Assembly (NCBI GenBank): GCA_026545225.1
Contig: CM048846.1
Coordinates: 18,526,501 to 18,590,500, forward strand
Direction of reading: 5' to 3'
DNA: 64,000 bases
From: Cornus controversa
Lineage: Eukaryota; Streptophyta; Magnoliopsida; Cornales; Cornaceae
Shown piece by piece: positions 12,020 through 23,065 of the stretch. The position numbers were made by a program, and so were the translations under genes. The notes under the pieces were generated by a model. That model was not told where the DNA came from and searched no databases. It saw only the letters and a list, made by a program, of their open reading frames with translations. How positions within the stretch are numbered: position 1 is the first letter of the stretch; each line of letters begins with the position of its first letter.

Positions 12020-12660
12020 AATTCAACTAAATCAAATCCATGATTATGAGAAAAATCACTCAGTGAGACAATAATAGAGCACATATGTTACATAATCGAC
12101 AAAATGCAAAAACAAAAGAAGCCACTATAGAAACTCCTATCTTGAAAACGAAAAGATATGTAACAAAGCTTTTAAATTCTTTTATTAGTTTGATTTTTTG
12201 AGAGGGTAGTTAGCTTTTAATTTTTTATACTAGTTTGTTTACTTTGACCTGTAACTCAATTTTTTATTTTTCTAGTTGATTCAATATTTTTTAACACTAA
12301 TATGAAGTTAAGCTTTAGCGGAAGAGAGAGAGTTTTCAATAAATAAAAAAAGGGACACTCTGGTCATTATATTTATCAAAACAAGTAGTTAGAGTGCAAG
12401 AGTATATTTATGGGACGCGGATATCAGCTCCCAAAAAATTTAAAATTTATTAAGTTCAATTGGAAACTGGAAACAAAGCAACCTAAAATGTCCCGAAAAA
12501 TCTTTCACTCGTCTTATATCAATAAGATACACAAGTAGCATCAAGATAAGGAAAAAACTGTGTCCATTCTTCAAACTACAATATCTAAAATGATTTTAAT
12601 AAACGATGATATTTATCTACTCATCAGTGAGTTGGTGCACTCTCCGAACTCCGAATTACT

Positions 12661-15217
12661 AATGCGGTCTAATAAAAAAGAAACACATCAGCATTAATTA
12701 TAAAATTAGAAAAATAATAAACAAATAAAAAACAAAATAAATAACAGAATAAAGCTAGATCGACCCGAGTAATTAACGTTTAGACTACCACAAGCCAAAC
12801 ATACATTCAGTAAAACTAATCAATTCCACCATGACTTTCCTTGCATTTTCTTAGCATCCAAACACAAAAAAGGGAGAAAAAAAAAACAAAAATTGATACA
12901 AATCAAAAGAAACCCATATAGGCAAAAGCTGCCAATCCTCAATTTCAGATAATTATCCAACTCAATCTCATGTCACAAGTGGCGGAATCAGTAATGGGCT
13001 AACATGGGCTATAGCCGAGGTCCAAAAAAAAATACTACTACTATTCCCAACCCACTAGCCCAGCCCACCCTATCTCTTTTTTGTTTGATTTTCTTTCGTT
13101 TCACTCTTAAGTTGATACTTAATTTGTTATTTATTTTCCCCTTCCTATCTTTTATGAACATGCCTTCATGTTAAGAGCTTTAATTACTTGTCCTAAAATA
13201 CAATCACTTCAACACACATGATTATAACCTCAAGCTAGGCATGGATGCCTAAACCTAATACTCATATGGATCCATGAGTTCCCACAAAATCATAGCCTGC
13301 CTGGTCCAGAAGATTAAGACATTTATGTTAATCTTAATTACTGCTCTCAGCCTCTCACACAAATCATTCTCAGAAGTTGCAAGGCATTAGTTACTTCATC
13401 TAATCAAACTGTAAACAGTGTCAAGTTAGATATAAACCAAACTATACATTAGATACATCTGTCCATATCCCATCATATCCATATCCCAAATATATATATA
13501 TATAATATATCAAAAAAAAATCCTGAAAAGGTGAAAAGTTGGTCTGATTGTCGTTGAACCAGTTGCGTTTTTCCCAGGACATAGATATATATGTGTGTGT
13601 GTATGAATATATGCAGAGGTTCTCTTATATGTTTTTCTCTAGTTTCGACGAAACCTTGACAATCTCTACTTAAACGACGATCAGCTTACACCGTCTAATC
13701 AATGACCACTGCCCATAACACCCTTAATCTTCTCTCATAACCATAAGAGAGAATTAGTAAGTTGTTGTCATCGGGACAAAAAATTTAACAGATCTTATCA
13801 AAGATGACTAGATCTAGTTCTTGTGGTGCTAGCAAATTCATGAGGAATTAGTGTGGGTGGAATTGTGAATTTGCACCCTACTTTATTCATGAAGACAGTG
13901 TAGACCATCTGCTCGGAAGCCGAAGCTCTTTCCTACATAAACTTGTCTAGTTTACAGACAAACAGGAACAATGGACTCATCCATATGACAATAGTAATCA
14001 TCAGTCAGTTCTATTTGGTTATGTTCCGAGTTTGTGAGACATATATGTATGTGGGTGAAATTTGAGTTTAAACTGGGTGTTTCGAAATTTTCTTTCTAAT
14101 GAAATCTGCTGCTTAATAAACTCAACCATGCTTAATAAAAGGCAACTCAACCATGCTTAGTAAAATTCAATCCCCCAAAAAGATCCAATACCTAGCTAAG
14201 TTGTGATATCAAACTGTCACACCCCCAAATTTCAAGACATGAAAAATCTTCTTAATTTTCTTATTTTAGCCCTCCCCACTTTGCAACCCTACCTTCCATT
14301 GGAGTAGGAAAGAGAAAATGGTATTAGGTTTTTCCGTTAATGGGCTTTGAGAATCTTGGAGCCTTTAAGTTACTGGTGCTCTGCTTTCCAATTCTGTGAA
14401 GTGTTAAGGCAAAAAGCCTTCACCAACTCTGAAAATGGTCTTTCATCATTTCATGGCCTATGAGATTCTATCAGACTCCGAACTAATTTCTATCAGACTA
14501 TGTGAGTAGGGTTCCGTCATCAGCATAAAAAAGAGAAGCTAGAATGATTCCGAGGTGACGGAGGTGGACTCGGATAGCCACTATTGGCGGTGGTGGTAAT
14601 GGGTCTTGGGTTTCATGGGTGGGCAGTGGTTTGTGTTTGATGACAATACATACTCTCAAGTCTCAATTACCCGAATGAAGGATCTGACTTTTTTCCTTCG
14701 TTTATTATTCTTTTTAATTTTATAATTAATATTATTGTATTTTTTTTTTTTATTGGACCATATCAATAGTTAAGAAAGTGCACATATTCACCGGTGAGTT
14801 GGTAAATATTATTCTTTAATAAATTTGAATGTCCTTTAATAAATTTGAATTTTGGCCAAAAACATTATTTGTTTGAATATAAGTGATTTGAGTGTTAGTT
14901 CATTGATTGGGTGAGATTGACTAGAAAGGAAAGTCAAATGTCAACCATCATGGTCGGTGGGTTTGATGGACTTGGGTCTTAGTCAGTGAAAATCAAAGAG
15001 AATACATGACATAACAGATCGAGATTCTTGACTCTCTCGACCTGCATCGTGCTATACTAATCCAAGTTTACGTATCATTTTCCTTCGACTTTAATATACC
15101 TTCTTATTTAGGCTAGCTTTGCATGCGACTTGAGAGTGGTAAGGTAAAATTATTTTTGAAAATACAAACACTTCTCATGCTTCAGATTTATTAAAGAACT
15201 AACACAGTAACACACAT
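12661..15217. other. Intergenic region, no gene seen
   Basis: No recognisable coding sequence. Contains short AT and TG repeats (13.49 and 13.59 kb) and a two-copy ACTCAACCATGCTTA repeat at about 14121-14160. TGTCACACCCCCAAATTT at 14214 looks like the first bases of an LTR but no partner was found. From about 14890 the sequence is the duplicated 3' flank of the MES genes (compare 18.4 kb). Confidence 0.5.
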
Positions 15218-16303
15218 TCAATTATATTTATCAGCAATCTGCTGCAAAGTGAGGAAAAGCTCTTTGGGTTTTGAAATCATAACCATATGATGAGATCCAA
15301 ATATGGGCTTCACTTCTCTAGGAGGGCTATTCTGAATCATATATTTCTGGAAATCCACCGGCACAGCTTGATCATCTTCACTTATTATAAAAACCCGAGT
15401 GACCGACCCGTATTTATTCTCTGTCAGCAGAGACTTGCTCAAGTCATTCAAGTAAAACCCGGTTGGCCTCACCAACGTTTTAGCTAATTCAACGTCCTGC
15501 ATGCTAAGATACATACATGATCAATGGACATCAAGAAAAACAAGAGTGATTTATTCCCATGAAATTGCTCGAGATCGAAACTCACCTTTGTTGGGGAGTC
15601 GTTAAAAACCTTAGTTGCAAGGTATTCTGGACCAAAGAGTAGGGATACTGGCTGATTATTTGAATCATATACAATTACGGAATCCAAGAAAGAGTCTGTC
15701 GAGGTCCTTTTGGAAATACTGTATAGTTACTTATATTAATATATTTGCTTGACTTTTTGAAAAAAAAAAATCTTTGAATCAAACTAAACTAATTTATAGC
15801 GTAAACTTTCCTAAATAAAATGCAACTTTAAAATTTAAAAACAGAATTAATTTGTGACATAATTCTCAAAAAAATGGATACATTTTCATGATACAATTAT
15901 GTGTCAAAAAAAAAAAGGCTAATAGAAATTTTCTTACTGCTTGTACGATGGTAACTGGTGGATCTTTATAATTGGGCATCAAGGCAGTGAGGAAAACTGC
16001 GACGGAGATTTTCTCCGGGAAGCGCTCCATGGCTAGAGAAATGCAGTAGCCACCATAACTGTGAGCAACTAGGACCACCTTCTCCCCATCAGGCAGGGAG
16101 GTCATGAAGTCCGTCAATGGTTGCGCATACTCATATAAGGAGGCGACTTCATCGAGCCGCCTCGGGTTCACCCCGTTTGCGGCGAGGTCCAAGGCTGTGA
16201 CACGGTGACCGGCGAATTTGAGCAGGGTAATAAGCTTGTACCAGGACCATGCTCCAAGGTTCGACCCATGAACTAGAACAAAGTGCTTGCCTGTACTCCC
16301 CAT
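15218..16303 (-). CDS. Methylesterase-family alpha/beta hydrolase, frameshifted in exon 2 (MES copy 2)
   Basis: Exons by comparison with copy 1: 15938-16303 (122 codons), 15586-15718 and 15218-15496. It begins MGSTGKHFVLVHG directly at the hydrolase domain, without the leader of copy 1, as in typical cytosolic MES enzymes. Seen: AHSYGG nucleophile (Ser82), SEDDQ acid, GSHHMVM base, and GVNPRRLDEV as in polyneuridine aldehyde esterase. Splice sites are good (GCA|GTAAGA, AAG|GTGAGT). Odd: exon 2 is 133 nt against 132 in copy 1. The surplus base lies between the acceptor and TSTDSFL, so the natural join shifts frame and I found no other AG that restores it. The locus is therefore a recent pseudogene, or the extra base is an assembly error; everything else is well preserved. 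About 80-85% identical to copy 1 by eye. TATA box about 48 bases upstream. Confidence 0.75.
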
Positions 16304-16350
16304 TTCTTGTTCTATTGGTTGTGTGCTTTATTTTCCAAGGACCTGTAGAT

Positions 16351-16363
16351 ATATTTATATATA
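16351..16363 (-). promoter_or_regulatory. TATA box of MES copy 2
   Basis: The minus strand reads TATATATAAATAT about 48-60 bases upstream of the ATG at 16303, matching the motif and spacing at copy 1. Confidence 0.6.
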
Positions 16364-17825
16364 CTTCGTTTTGAGAATAAATTATTGAACTGAATCACAT
16401 GATCTAGACCATCAAACAATCTCTCCGTTTTGAGGGTTGAAAAGGTGTAAGAAAATGAAATTTGTGTTGGAGTTTTCAGTCGTTACATTTGTTACCTGCA
16501 AGTATCACGAGGAGGGCTTGAAAAAAATGGCTCGAACTAAGATGGACCTAGCACTTGGCAATCTCTCTTACAGATTATATTATAGTTGTCTTATACGAGT
16601 CATCAGATTTTTGGATTCCAATAATGATGCACAAGTTCTTTCTGGTACTGATTTTAAGCATTGTCTCTTTACACTTCTTAGAAGCATTTTTCACACACAA
16701 CCGATGTACAGAAACCATTTTCAATTCAAAAAGCCCTCGATAATTTTTGGGTCGCAAACCCGACTGTTTAAAATTTGATTGAATTTAGCTGAAAATATAT
16801 ATATATTAGTTCTGATTGATAATGTGGATGCCTTTTTCCTACATCTTGATACAGTGATATTTAACAGTGCATTTAAATCAAGAAAAAAACAAGACGCGGC
16901 TTGTATGCAATCATCGTTGCGTTAACGACAATGCTCTTTAGAACAAAAACTCTAACTGAGAGAATTATATCCATCGGTTAATTTTCTTGATTAGAGATTT
17001 AGGCTTAAGAATCATTATATTTGCATTAAATGATGATGATGAAACATTTATCCAAAATGATACAATCATGATTCTTCTTCGTGGCCATATTCCATATGTC
17101 ACTTAGTCATCCCCTCTCTAGTAACAGAGGAAGATAATAAGATGCTTGCGAGCCCTCCTAATATGGAAGAAGTTCATCCCAGTGGATAACATGCATGAAA
17201 GCAGCTTTCCTGAGAAAATTTGAGGAAAGAAGAAAATTGAAAGAGAATAGAATTTAGGAATTTTCCAGAGGAGAATTATGTCATTTGATATATATAGAGT
17301 AGAAATTTAGAGAATGGTCAGAAACTAATGTCCAAGAAAAAGAGACTCGAAAAAATTATAATTTTAAAAAATACTCATGTCATCTTGTTATTGTGCCACA
17401 TATAATTTCACATATAATTTAGAAGTGATATCTTTCACCAATGTATAGACGAGTGTTGTTAATAAAATCATCACACAGGTGTAATTCTCTCGATTATGTT
17501 AATAGATTTAAGATGAAAGTGGTATCGACTTATCCGGAAAATAGTTGACATATTTTTTAAATATTTTTTTATGCTTGGGAATAATTTAATCCAACCAACT
17601 CTAGCCTGATTCTCAAACCCGGGCTCAACCCAAAAATAAAAATTTGAACGTGGATATCTCTATATGCGTATACACAAATAAATGTGGAGCCAAATGAGGA
17701 TGGTTTAGAATAATGGACTGGGGTCATCGCTGGAAGAGATATTAGCAGGGTTGTTGGTAGGGGGAGTAACAAAGGTTGGAACTTAGAGCTGGGAGTGGAT
17801 GTGAGTCAGTTGTTGGTATAATAAG
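16364..17825. other. Intergenic region, no recognised gene
   Basis: A plus-strand frame of 113 codons at 16437-16778 opens here, but it has no motif I recognise and a near-complete alternative frame overlaps it. The rest is AT-rich without features I can support. Confidence 0.45.
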
Positions 17826-18359
17826 TAGGGGTGTTTAAAAAATCCGTGAATCAGTGAATCCGAACCGAACCGAACCGATCCGAATCATGGCTAATCCGTT
17901 GGTAATAGTTTGGCTGTGGATTTAAAATTGCAAATCCGTTGGCAACGTTTCGGTTCACGGATTGGTGCCTGAAAAATTCAATCCGAACCGTGAAACCGAA
18001 CTGTGGCCAAACCGTGGCTAATCCGAATATTTATAAATATATTTTATAATTTATATGATATATAAATATATATAGAATACATTTATACACTAGTTTTAAA
18101 TATAAATATATTATTCTTTTAAGTTTTTATTATAGTTTTGCACATTTATGAAATTATTGAAATTGTATTTATTATTAAATATTGAGTAGGCCTAATCCGT
18201 CAATCCGAACAGAACTAATCCGTTTTCTAACGTTTTGGTTCGGTTCGGATTAGGTTTGGCCACGATTCGGTTCGGATTGAAATTTAACCAATTCGTGAAC
18301 CACGGTTCGGATTAGGTTTAGTGCCTAATCCGAACCAATCCGAACCGTGGTCACCCCTA
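17826..18359. mobile_element. hAT-type MITE, 534 bp
   Basis: Ends TAGGGGTGTTTAAAA and, inverted, TAGGGGTGACCACGG. Flanked by ATAATAAG on both sides, a perfect 8-bp target duplication as hAT elements make. The outer parts are built from many CCGAACCGAACC/GGTTCGG-like motifs in opposite orientations around an AT-rich centre; no transposase. Related to 27320-27891. Confidence 0.9.
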
Positions 18360-18367
18360 ATAATAAG

Positions 18368-18490
18368 TGGATTAAGTGTTTTTTTTTTTTTTTAAGGTTA
18401 AGTGTTGGCTCTGTGGTTGGGTGAGAATGAGAGTCACTAGAAGGGAAAGTCAAATGTTCTGGATCATGGTCGGTGGGTTTAGTGGAAAGA
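18368..18490. repeat. Gene-less duplicate of MES 3' flank
   Basis: GTGTTGGCTCTGTGGTTGGGTGAGA...AAAGTCAAATG...CATGGTCGGTGGGTTTAGTGGA matches about 14890-14975, just downstream of MES copy 2. No MES coding sequence accompanies it, so it is either the stump of a lost unit or a partial duplication. Confidence 0.65.
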
Positions 18491-19099
18491 AACTTGCGTT
18501 TTGGGGTTCTGAAATTTGCTACACCTGCCTGTGAGTTGATTGGGATTGTTAAAGATTATGAAGACACTTTGGACCACCAGAAAGGCAAACGAACGAGTTG
18601 ACACACATTTTTTCGAACAATTTCGATGAATTCATTTAAGATTTCAAAATCTTGTTTTCCAGTCCTTTAAGAAGATTGTTGAATATATCAAAGATTTTTC
18701 TTAGAGGTTTAAGCTAACTCGGATTATTCTCATTTTTGGGATTCAATAATTTTTAGTGATTATGTTTTATCTTCTATTTTTCCGTAATTGTTTAAGTTCA
18801 ATTTTTGGCTTATTTTTAGGTTACGTTATGCAGTTAGATTTACTTATGTAATTAGATTTCTCAATTTTATATGTGTGTGTGAGTCTCTATATATATGTAC
18901 ATGTACTATAAGAGGAGAAATATTCATTCATTAATATTATTTTGTAAATTCAAAATTGTTCTCACATTCTTTCCGCACATTCATGTATAGGAGCAATTAT
19001 CTCCCAAAACACTAAATATTCCCTAAAATATATTTTTCTGCAATTAATATGGGAAAGTACATAACCTCTATTTAATTTTAGAGTAAATATCACTAGCAC
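18491..19099. other. Intergenic region, nothing recognised
   Basis: AT-rich sequence without an open frame of note; a short TG/TA microsatellite lies at about 18870-18895. Confidence 0.4.
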
Positions 19100-19990
19100 C
19101 TTAAATACCCCCAGAAAAATTTCGCGCATGAGGTGGCCAGTCTCATACACAAAACCTGGAAGATATATACAACTGGTAGCAACAAGCATAGAATACAAAA
19201 GATATAATGAACAATTTTCTAAAAGCATAAAAGAAAGTTCCTCTGAATTAAAATAATCGCTAACTAAACAAGTATATGTCCGGTAATACAATTTGGAAGT
19301 CCTGTAACCCAAGGACCCCTTAACCAGAATGAACAAAAGTTTTTAAATTCTAAAATTAATACCAACAATCAAAGTCTCAAAAGTTCATAGTATGACTCTT
19401 GAAAAAGACAAGTTCATATCCTGTAACTGATGAGATGAGACGTCTGCTACAACCAAACCCTAAAACTCTATCCTCGCGATGGAACCTGTCTGAAACCTGA
19501 AATATCAACAAAGTGGGTTAAACCCACGAGCAAGTTCTATCTACTACATCCCAATCACAGAACCAATATACATACCCTCAATATAAGGGATACAAAATAA
19601 GTTCATAGATTTAACATACAAGTTATTCTTTTATCCAGTTTTATGTTTCCAAAACAATAGTCAACATTTATAATATTTCACCCAAACATTTATTATGCAA
19701 ACGTGAACACATTCCTTACGTTCAGCAGAAATAAACATAACATACAATGCTATCAAGTTTAAGCAATCCTAACATGTCACCATTTTATCCTTTGATACCT
19801 TAATAGGTATAGGTATATATACATACTGGTCATTCCCTACCTAGTTCATGTTTTCAAAAATCAAAATCATCTTATACGTTATCCCAACGAACCCTTATCA
19901 CTCAACAATGAACACCTTCTTTAAGTTCAAAGTAAAGAAACATATGCATGCATTTTATTAAGTCTCGACAATCATGACAAAGCAAATATA

Positions 19991-20334
19991 ATGTATAGTT
20001 ACCTGATTAGGTATGGGCGATCCTGACACGCTGGGCAATCCTGACATGCCAAATAAAATGTATAGATACCTTATTAGGTATGGGCGATCCTGACACGCCG
20101 GGTAATCCTTACATGCCAAAATAAAATGCATAGATACCTTATTAGGTATGGGTGATCCTGACACGCCGGGCAATCCTTACATACCAAAATAAAATGCATA
20201 GATACCTTATTAGGTATGGGCGATCCTGACACGCCGGGCAATCCTTACATACCAAAATAAAATGCATAGATACCTTATTAGGTATGAGCGATCCTGACAC
20301 GCCGGGCAATCCTTACATGCCAATTAAAAACGTA
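19991..20334. repeat. Tandem array, about 67-bp unit, five copies
   Basis: The unit contains ACCTTATTAGGTATGGGCGATCC, then TGACACGCCGGGCAATCC and TTACATGCCAAAATAAAATG; five copies with few changes. It lies inside the long LTR, and its frames on either strand are repeat by-products, not genes. Confidence 0.9.
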
Positions 20335-20674
20335 TAGATGCATTCCAATATGAAACATAAAATAAACAAAGGTGCATTATGATTTAAATTTGCACAAACC
20401 ATTATTTCAATTTATCCAACATGAAATTATTACCATAAGACAAATCGTTTACAAGTAAACTATAATCACGTATTTGATGGACATTTATATCCTTAAAGAA
20501 AAATATATTCAAATAAACCAAATAACCCAAGCATCCATTATATAAGCAATTTCCCAACTCAACCTCCAATGCACTCAATTCTACGAGGGAGTCTAAACCT
20601 AAATTTTATCTAGGTTTCTGGGCCTATTCCACTTCTCAGAACCCTATTAAATCATTCTGGAATTTTCTAGAATT

Positions 20675-21340
20675 TTTGAAATATTTTCAACAAATAAAAG
20701 AAGGTGAAAATCCAACTTTTAGACACTTTAAAAATTAATTGAATACCAAGAGAAGCTCATTTTGAGATGAAAATTTAAACCCAAGTTTATCTAACCTCCA
20801 GAAAGTTACAGCAAAAATTTGGGAATTTTTGGAATTATAAAAGTATTTTCTAAAATTACAGAAAGTGAAAAATCCAACTTTTAGACACTTTAAAAATCAA
20901 TTGAACAGCAAGGAAAGATGATTTTGAGTTGAAACTTTAAACCCAAGTGTATTTAACCTCCAAAGAGTTACAGTAAAAATTTGGGAATTTTTGGAGTTGT
21001 ACAAGTATTTTCTAAAATTACAGAAAGTGAAAAATCCAACTTTTAGACACTTTAAAAATCAATTTAACAGCAAGGAAAGATTATTTTGAGTTGAAACTTT
21101 AAACCCAAGTGTATTTAACCTCCAGAGAGTTACAGTAAAAATTTGGGAATTTTTGGAGTTGTAAAAGTATTTTCTAAAATTAAAGAAGCTAAAAAAAATA
21201 GTTTTTAGACACTTTAAAAATTAATTTAAAGAGAATGGTAAATCATTTGGATATGAAATTTAAACCCCAAGCTCCTTAGGCTCCTAGGAAGTTGACATAA
21301 AATTTTTGGAATTTTTAGAATTATAAAAGTATTTTTAAAA
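20675..21340. repeat. Tandem array, about 162-bp unit, four copies
   Basis: Each unit holds AAATCCAACTTTTAGACAC, CAAGGAAAGAT.ATTTTGAG, AAACCCAAGT and TTTGGGAATTTTTGGA in the same order; copies start near 20710, 20872, 21034 and 21196. Divergence rises towards 21.3 kb. Confidence 0.85.
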
Positions 21341-21410
21341 AATGATTTTCCCAATTTTTAAATTTTTCTAAAAATTTCAAAAATACAAAAGAAATATAAA
21401 ACTATTCGGA

Positions 21411-21635
21411 ATGGGCCCATATTGGACCCAGAGGTGGGCCCCCACGAGTGGGGCCCAAAAACATTTTTCCGGTCACCGGCCGGTGCCGGCGCTGGAGGCA
21501 CGCGACCCCACGCGCCGGCGGCGCGCGTGGGGAACACGCGCCGGCTGGGCTGTCATCCCCAGCGCGCAGGCAACGCGTTGGGGGATTTTTCGGCGCTAAT
21601 TCCGGCTTCGTCGGACCTCCGTTCAGCCTGATTTT
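21411..21635. other. GC-rich, CpG-dense island in the long LTR
   Basis: This stretch is rich in CGCGCC/GGCGCGCG-type motifs in a strongly AT-rich surrounding. Frames open on both strands, which is what GC-rich DNA gives by chance. It probably marks the promoter/leader area of the LTR; not a host CpG island with a gene beside it. Confidence 0.6.
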
Positions 21636-22696
21636 TGTACCATTCTTCTCCTCTTGATCCCCTCTACCCATTGGTACAAAAAGCCCCATCAAAAATTGTC
21701 CGAATCAAAAACTCCTAATTCACAAGTTGTAGGGTTCTTCGCAAAATTTAAAAATTTCAACTCAAATTTCTCACGATTTATTTTATTAAAGATCAATGGT
21801 TGTTTTGTAGACAATCACAACAGAGAAGGCTTACGAATTAACATCTTTTTGCATCCTAAATTCATGCATAAATCGATTGCTATACAATTTACACATATAT
21901 GAAATTTATATATGCATATATTCTTATATATATATATCTATACTCCTATATACAATTTAGCATAATAAATTCCCACGAAATTTATCCACAAGAAGCAACA
22001 AAACAAAAATACAATTATAAACAGATTTTCAATATAAACCAAATTCTTAAACCTAGACTATGCATACGGATTCAAAGGGGAAGAGAAGAATCATACTTGC
22101 CTCTTTGACGAATCAACTTGTTCACCCGATCGTCACTCCCTTCTCTCTTTCGTTTACTCCCTCAGTTCTGTGCGTAAAGCAACGGCAAAAACCCTAATTT
22201 CTTCTTTTTTCTTTTTGTCTTAATTATTATTCTATTATTGATTTTTTTCTAAAACTAAATAAAATAAAAAAAAAATAATACAAGCAATAATAATATAATT
22301 ATAACCCTGGCCCAACATTTTAAACATAATCTTAGCCCAATCATTCCAGTCCAAATTCCTCCCTAGCCCAAACCAAAGCATTTAAAAGATTTAAATAAAC
22401 AACACATAATAAATAACAATTCACATAAAATGATAAAAATAAATAAATAAACAGAGAAGTTTACATAAAATGATTGGAATCTATAAAATATAACAATCCA
22501 CATAAAATGATAACATTCAAGCTTATCAATTTACATGAAATGATAAAATATATATAAAGGAAAATCAACTCACATAAAACGATAAAATATAGAGACAATG
22601 CATTTCACATGAATTAATAATAATAATAATAATAATAATATCAAGCAATTCAAATTTCTTTAAAATAATTGCCGTCCAAATTTCCGGGGTATTACA

Positions 22697-23065
22697 TTGG
22701 CCCAAAGCAGACAATATCATACCATGTGTTGGAGCGGGGTATTACAATTGGTATCAGAGCCTGAACCCAACCGGAAGTGTGCCGACGAGGACGTCGGGCC
22801 TCGTAGGGGGGTGGATTGTAGTAACCCTTATGGACGGGTGTGAGTGGGCGGGTGCGAAGATAGACACTGGGCTGAGCTACCACACTGACAGGATGCAGGG
22901 TGCTCAATCCCACATCGCCTGGGTGTGGAAAAGGGGATGTACTTATATGTAGTATGTTCTCTTCAAATGGTATGAGGCCTTTTGGGGTAAACCCAATAGC
23001 AAAACCGTGCGGGTTATGACCCAAAGCGGACAATATCATACCATGTGTTGGAGCGGGGTATTACA
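22697..23065 (+). mobile_element. TRIM (miniature LTR element), 5' truncated
   Basis: A complete 3' LTR (22817-23065, 249 bp, TGTAGTAACC to GGGGTATTACA) is preceded by a purine-rich tract (GTAGGGGGGTGGAT). A 70-bp internal part opens with TGGTATCAGAGCC, the initiator-tRNA-Met primer site. Upstream, 22698-22746 repeats the last 49 bases of the LTR (CAATATCATACCATGTGTTG..), so the 5' LTR is only a stub. It abuts the end of the long LTR at 22696. A TATA-like ACTTATATGT is in the LTR. Confidence 0.85.

Larger units (their letters stand above)
9963..12432. mobile_element. TIR DNA transposon remnant, copy B, with nested insertions
   Basis: The right end, read inverted, is GGGAGCTGATATCCGCG; it pairs with the left end AATTGATATTCGCAC. 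The TIRs run on for about 75 bases and share GATAAATATAATGACCA (left GGTAAATATAATGACCA). Same family as the 6.7-7.9 kb element. Flanks are A-rich, so the target duplication cannot be read. Nested inside are a solo LTR (10817-12019) and possibly a LINE end (10243-10555), leaving about 0.95 kb of the element. Its absence at 51.3 kb gives an empty site. Confidence 0.7.
9063..12660. repeat. Dispersed repeat shared with ATG101 intron 2, split by insertions
   Basis: Blocks at about 9240-9300, 9420-9480, 9840-9960 and 12433-12610 match, in order, 51020-51470 inside intron 2 of ATG101. Shared landmarks are AGAATGTTCC..TTTCTTTCCCAGT, GAATAATTGATTTACCCATT, AAAGAGAATGAAC, GGAAACTGGAAAC and TTCAAACTA. 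Relative to 51 kb, this copy has gained an LTR-like block at about 9480-9830 and the TIR element at 9963-12432. Confidence 0.75.
19100..22696 (-). mobile_element. Very long LTR (Ty3/chromovirus Tekay-like), probably solo
   Basis: Read on the minus strand it starts TGTAATACCCCGGAAATTT, the classic opening of long Ty3-type LTRs. It runs about 3.6 kb to a weak GGGGGTATTTAAGG end near 19100. Inside are two tandem arrays (20.7-21.3 and 20.0-20.3 kb) and a GC-rich island (21.41-21.63 kb), all typical of such LTRs. No coding region. The 19.1 kb end and target duplication are not certain, so the far boundary is approximate. Confidence 0.55.

Noticed and set aside
12975-13025. End of a second GGCGGAGCCAG-type TIR element
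   Set aside because: GTGGCGGAATCAGTAATGGGC is suggestive, but no matching inverted end or target duplication was found.
14214-14240. Start of a Ty3-type LTR
   Set aside because: TGTCACACCCCCAAATTT is LTR-like, but there is no recognisable body, end or partner.
16437-16778. 113-codon plus-strand gene upstream of MES copy 2
   Set aside because: No recognisable domain, overlapped by other frames of similar length, and no splice or promoter support.
19958-20334. CRISPR-like array
   Set aside because: Regular 67-bp units without unique spacers inside a plant LTR; it is a simple tandem repeat.
21402-21692. Overlapping frames of 60-96 codons on both strands as genes
   Set aside because: All lie in the GC-rich island of a long LTR; stop codons are rare in such DNA by chance, and none shows a known motif.
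22697-23065. Cassandra-type TRIM with a 5S RNA domain
   Set aside because: The LTR lacks the 5S internal promoter words; it is a different TRIM family.
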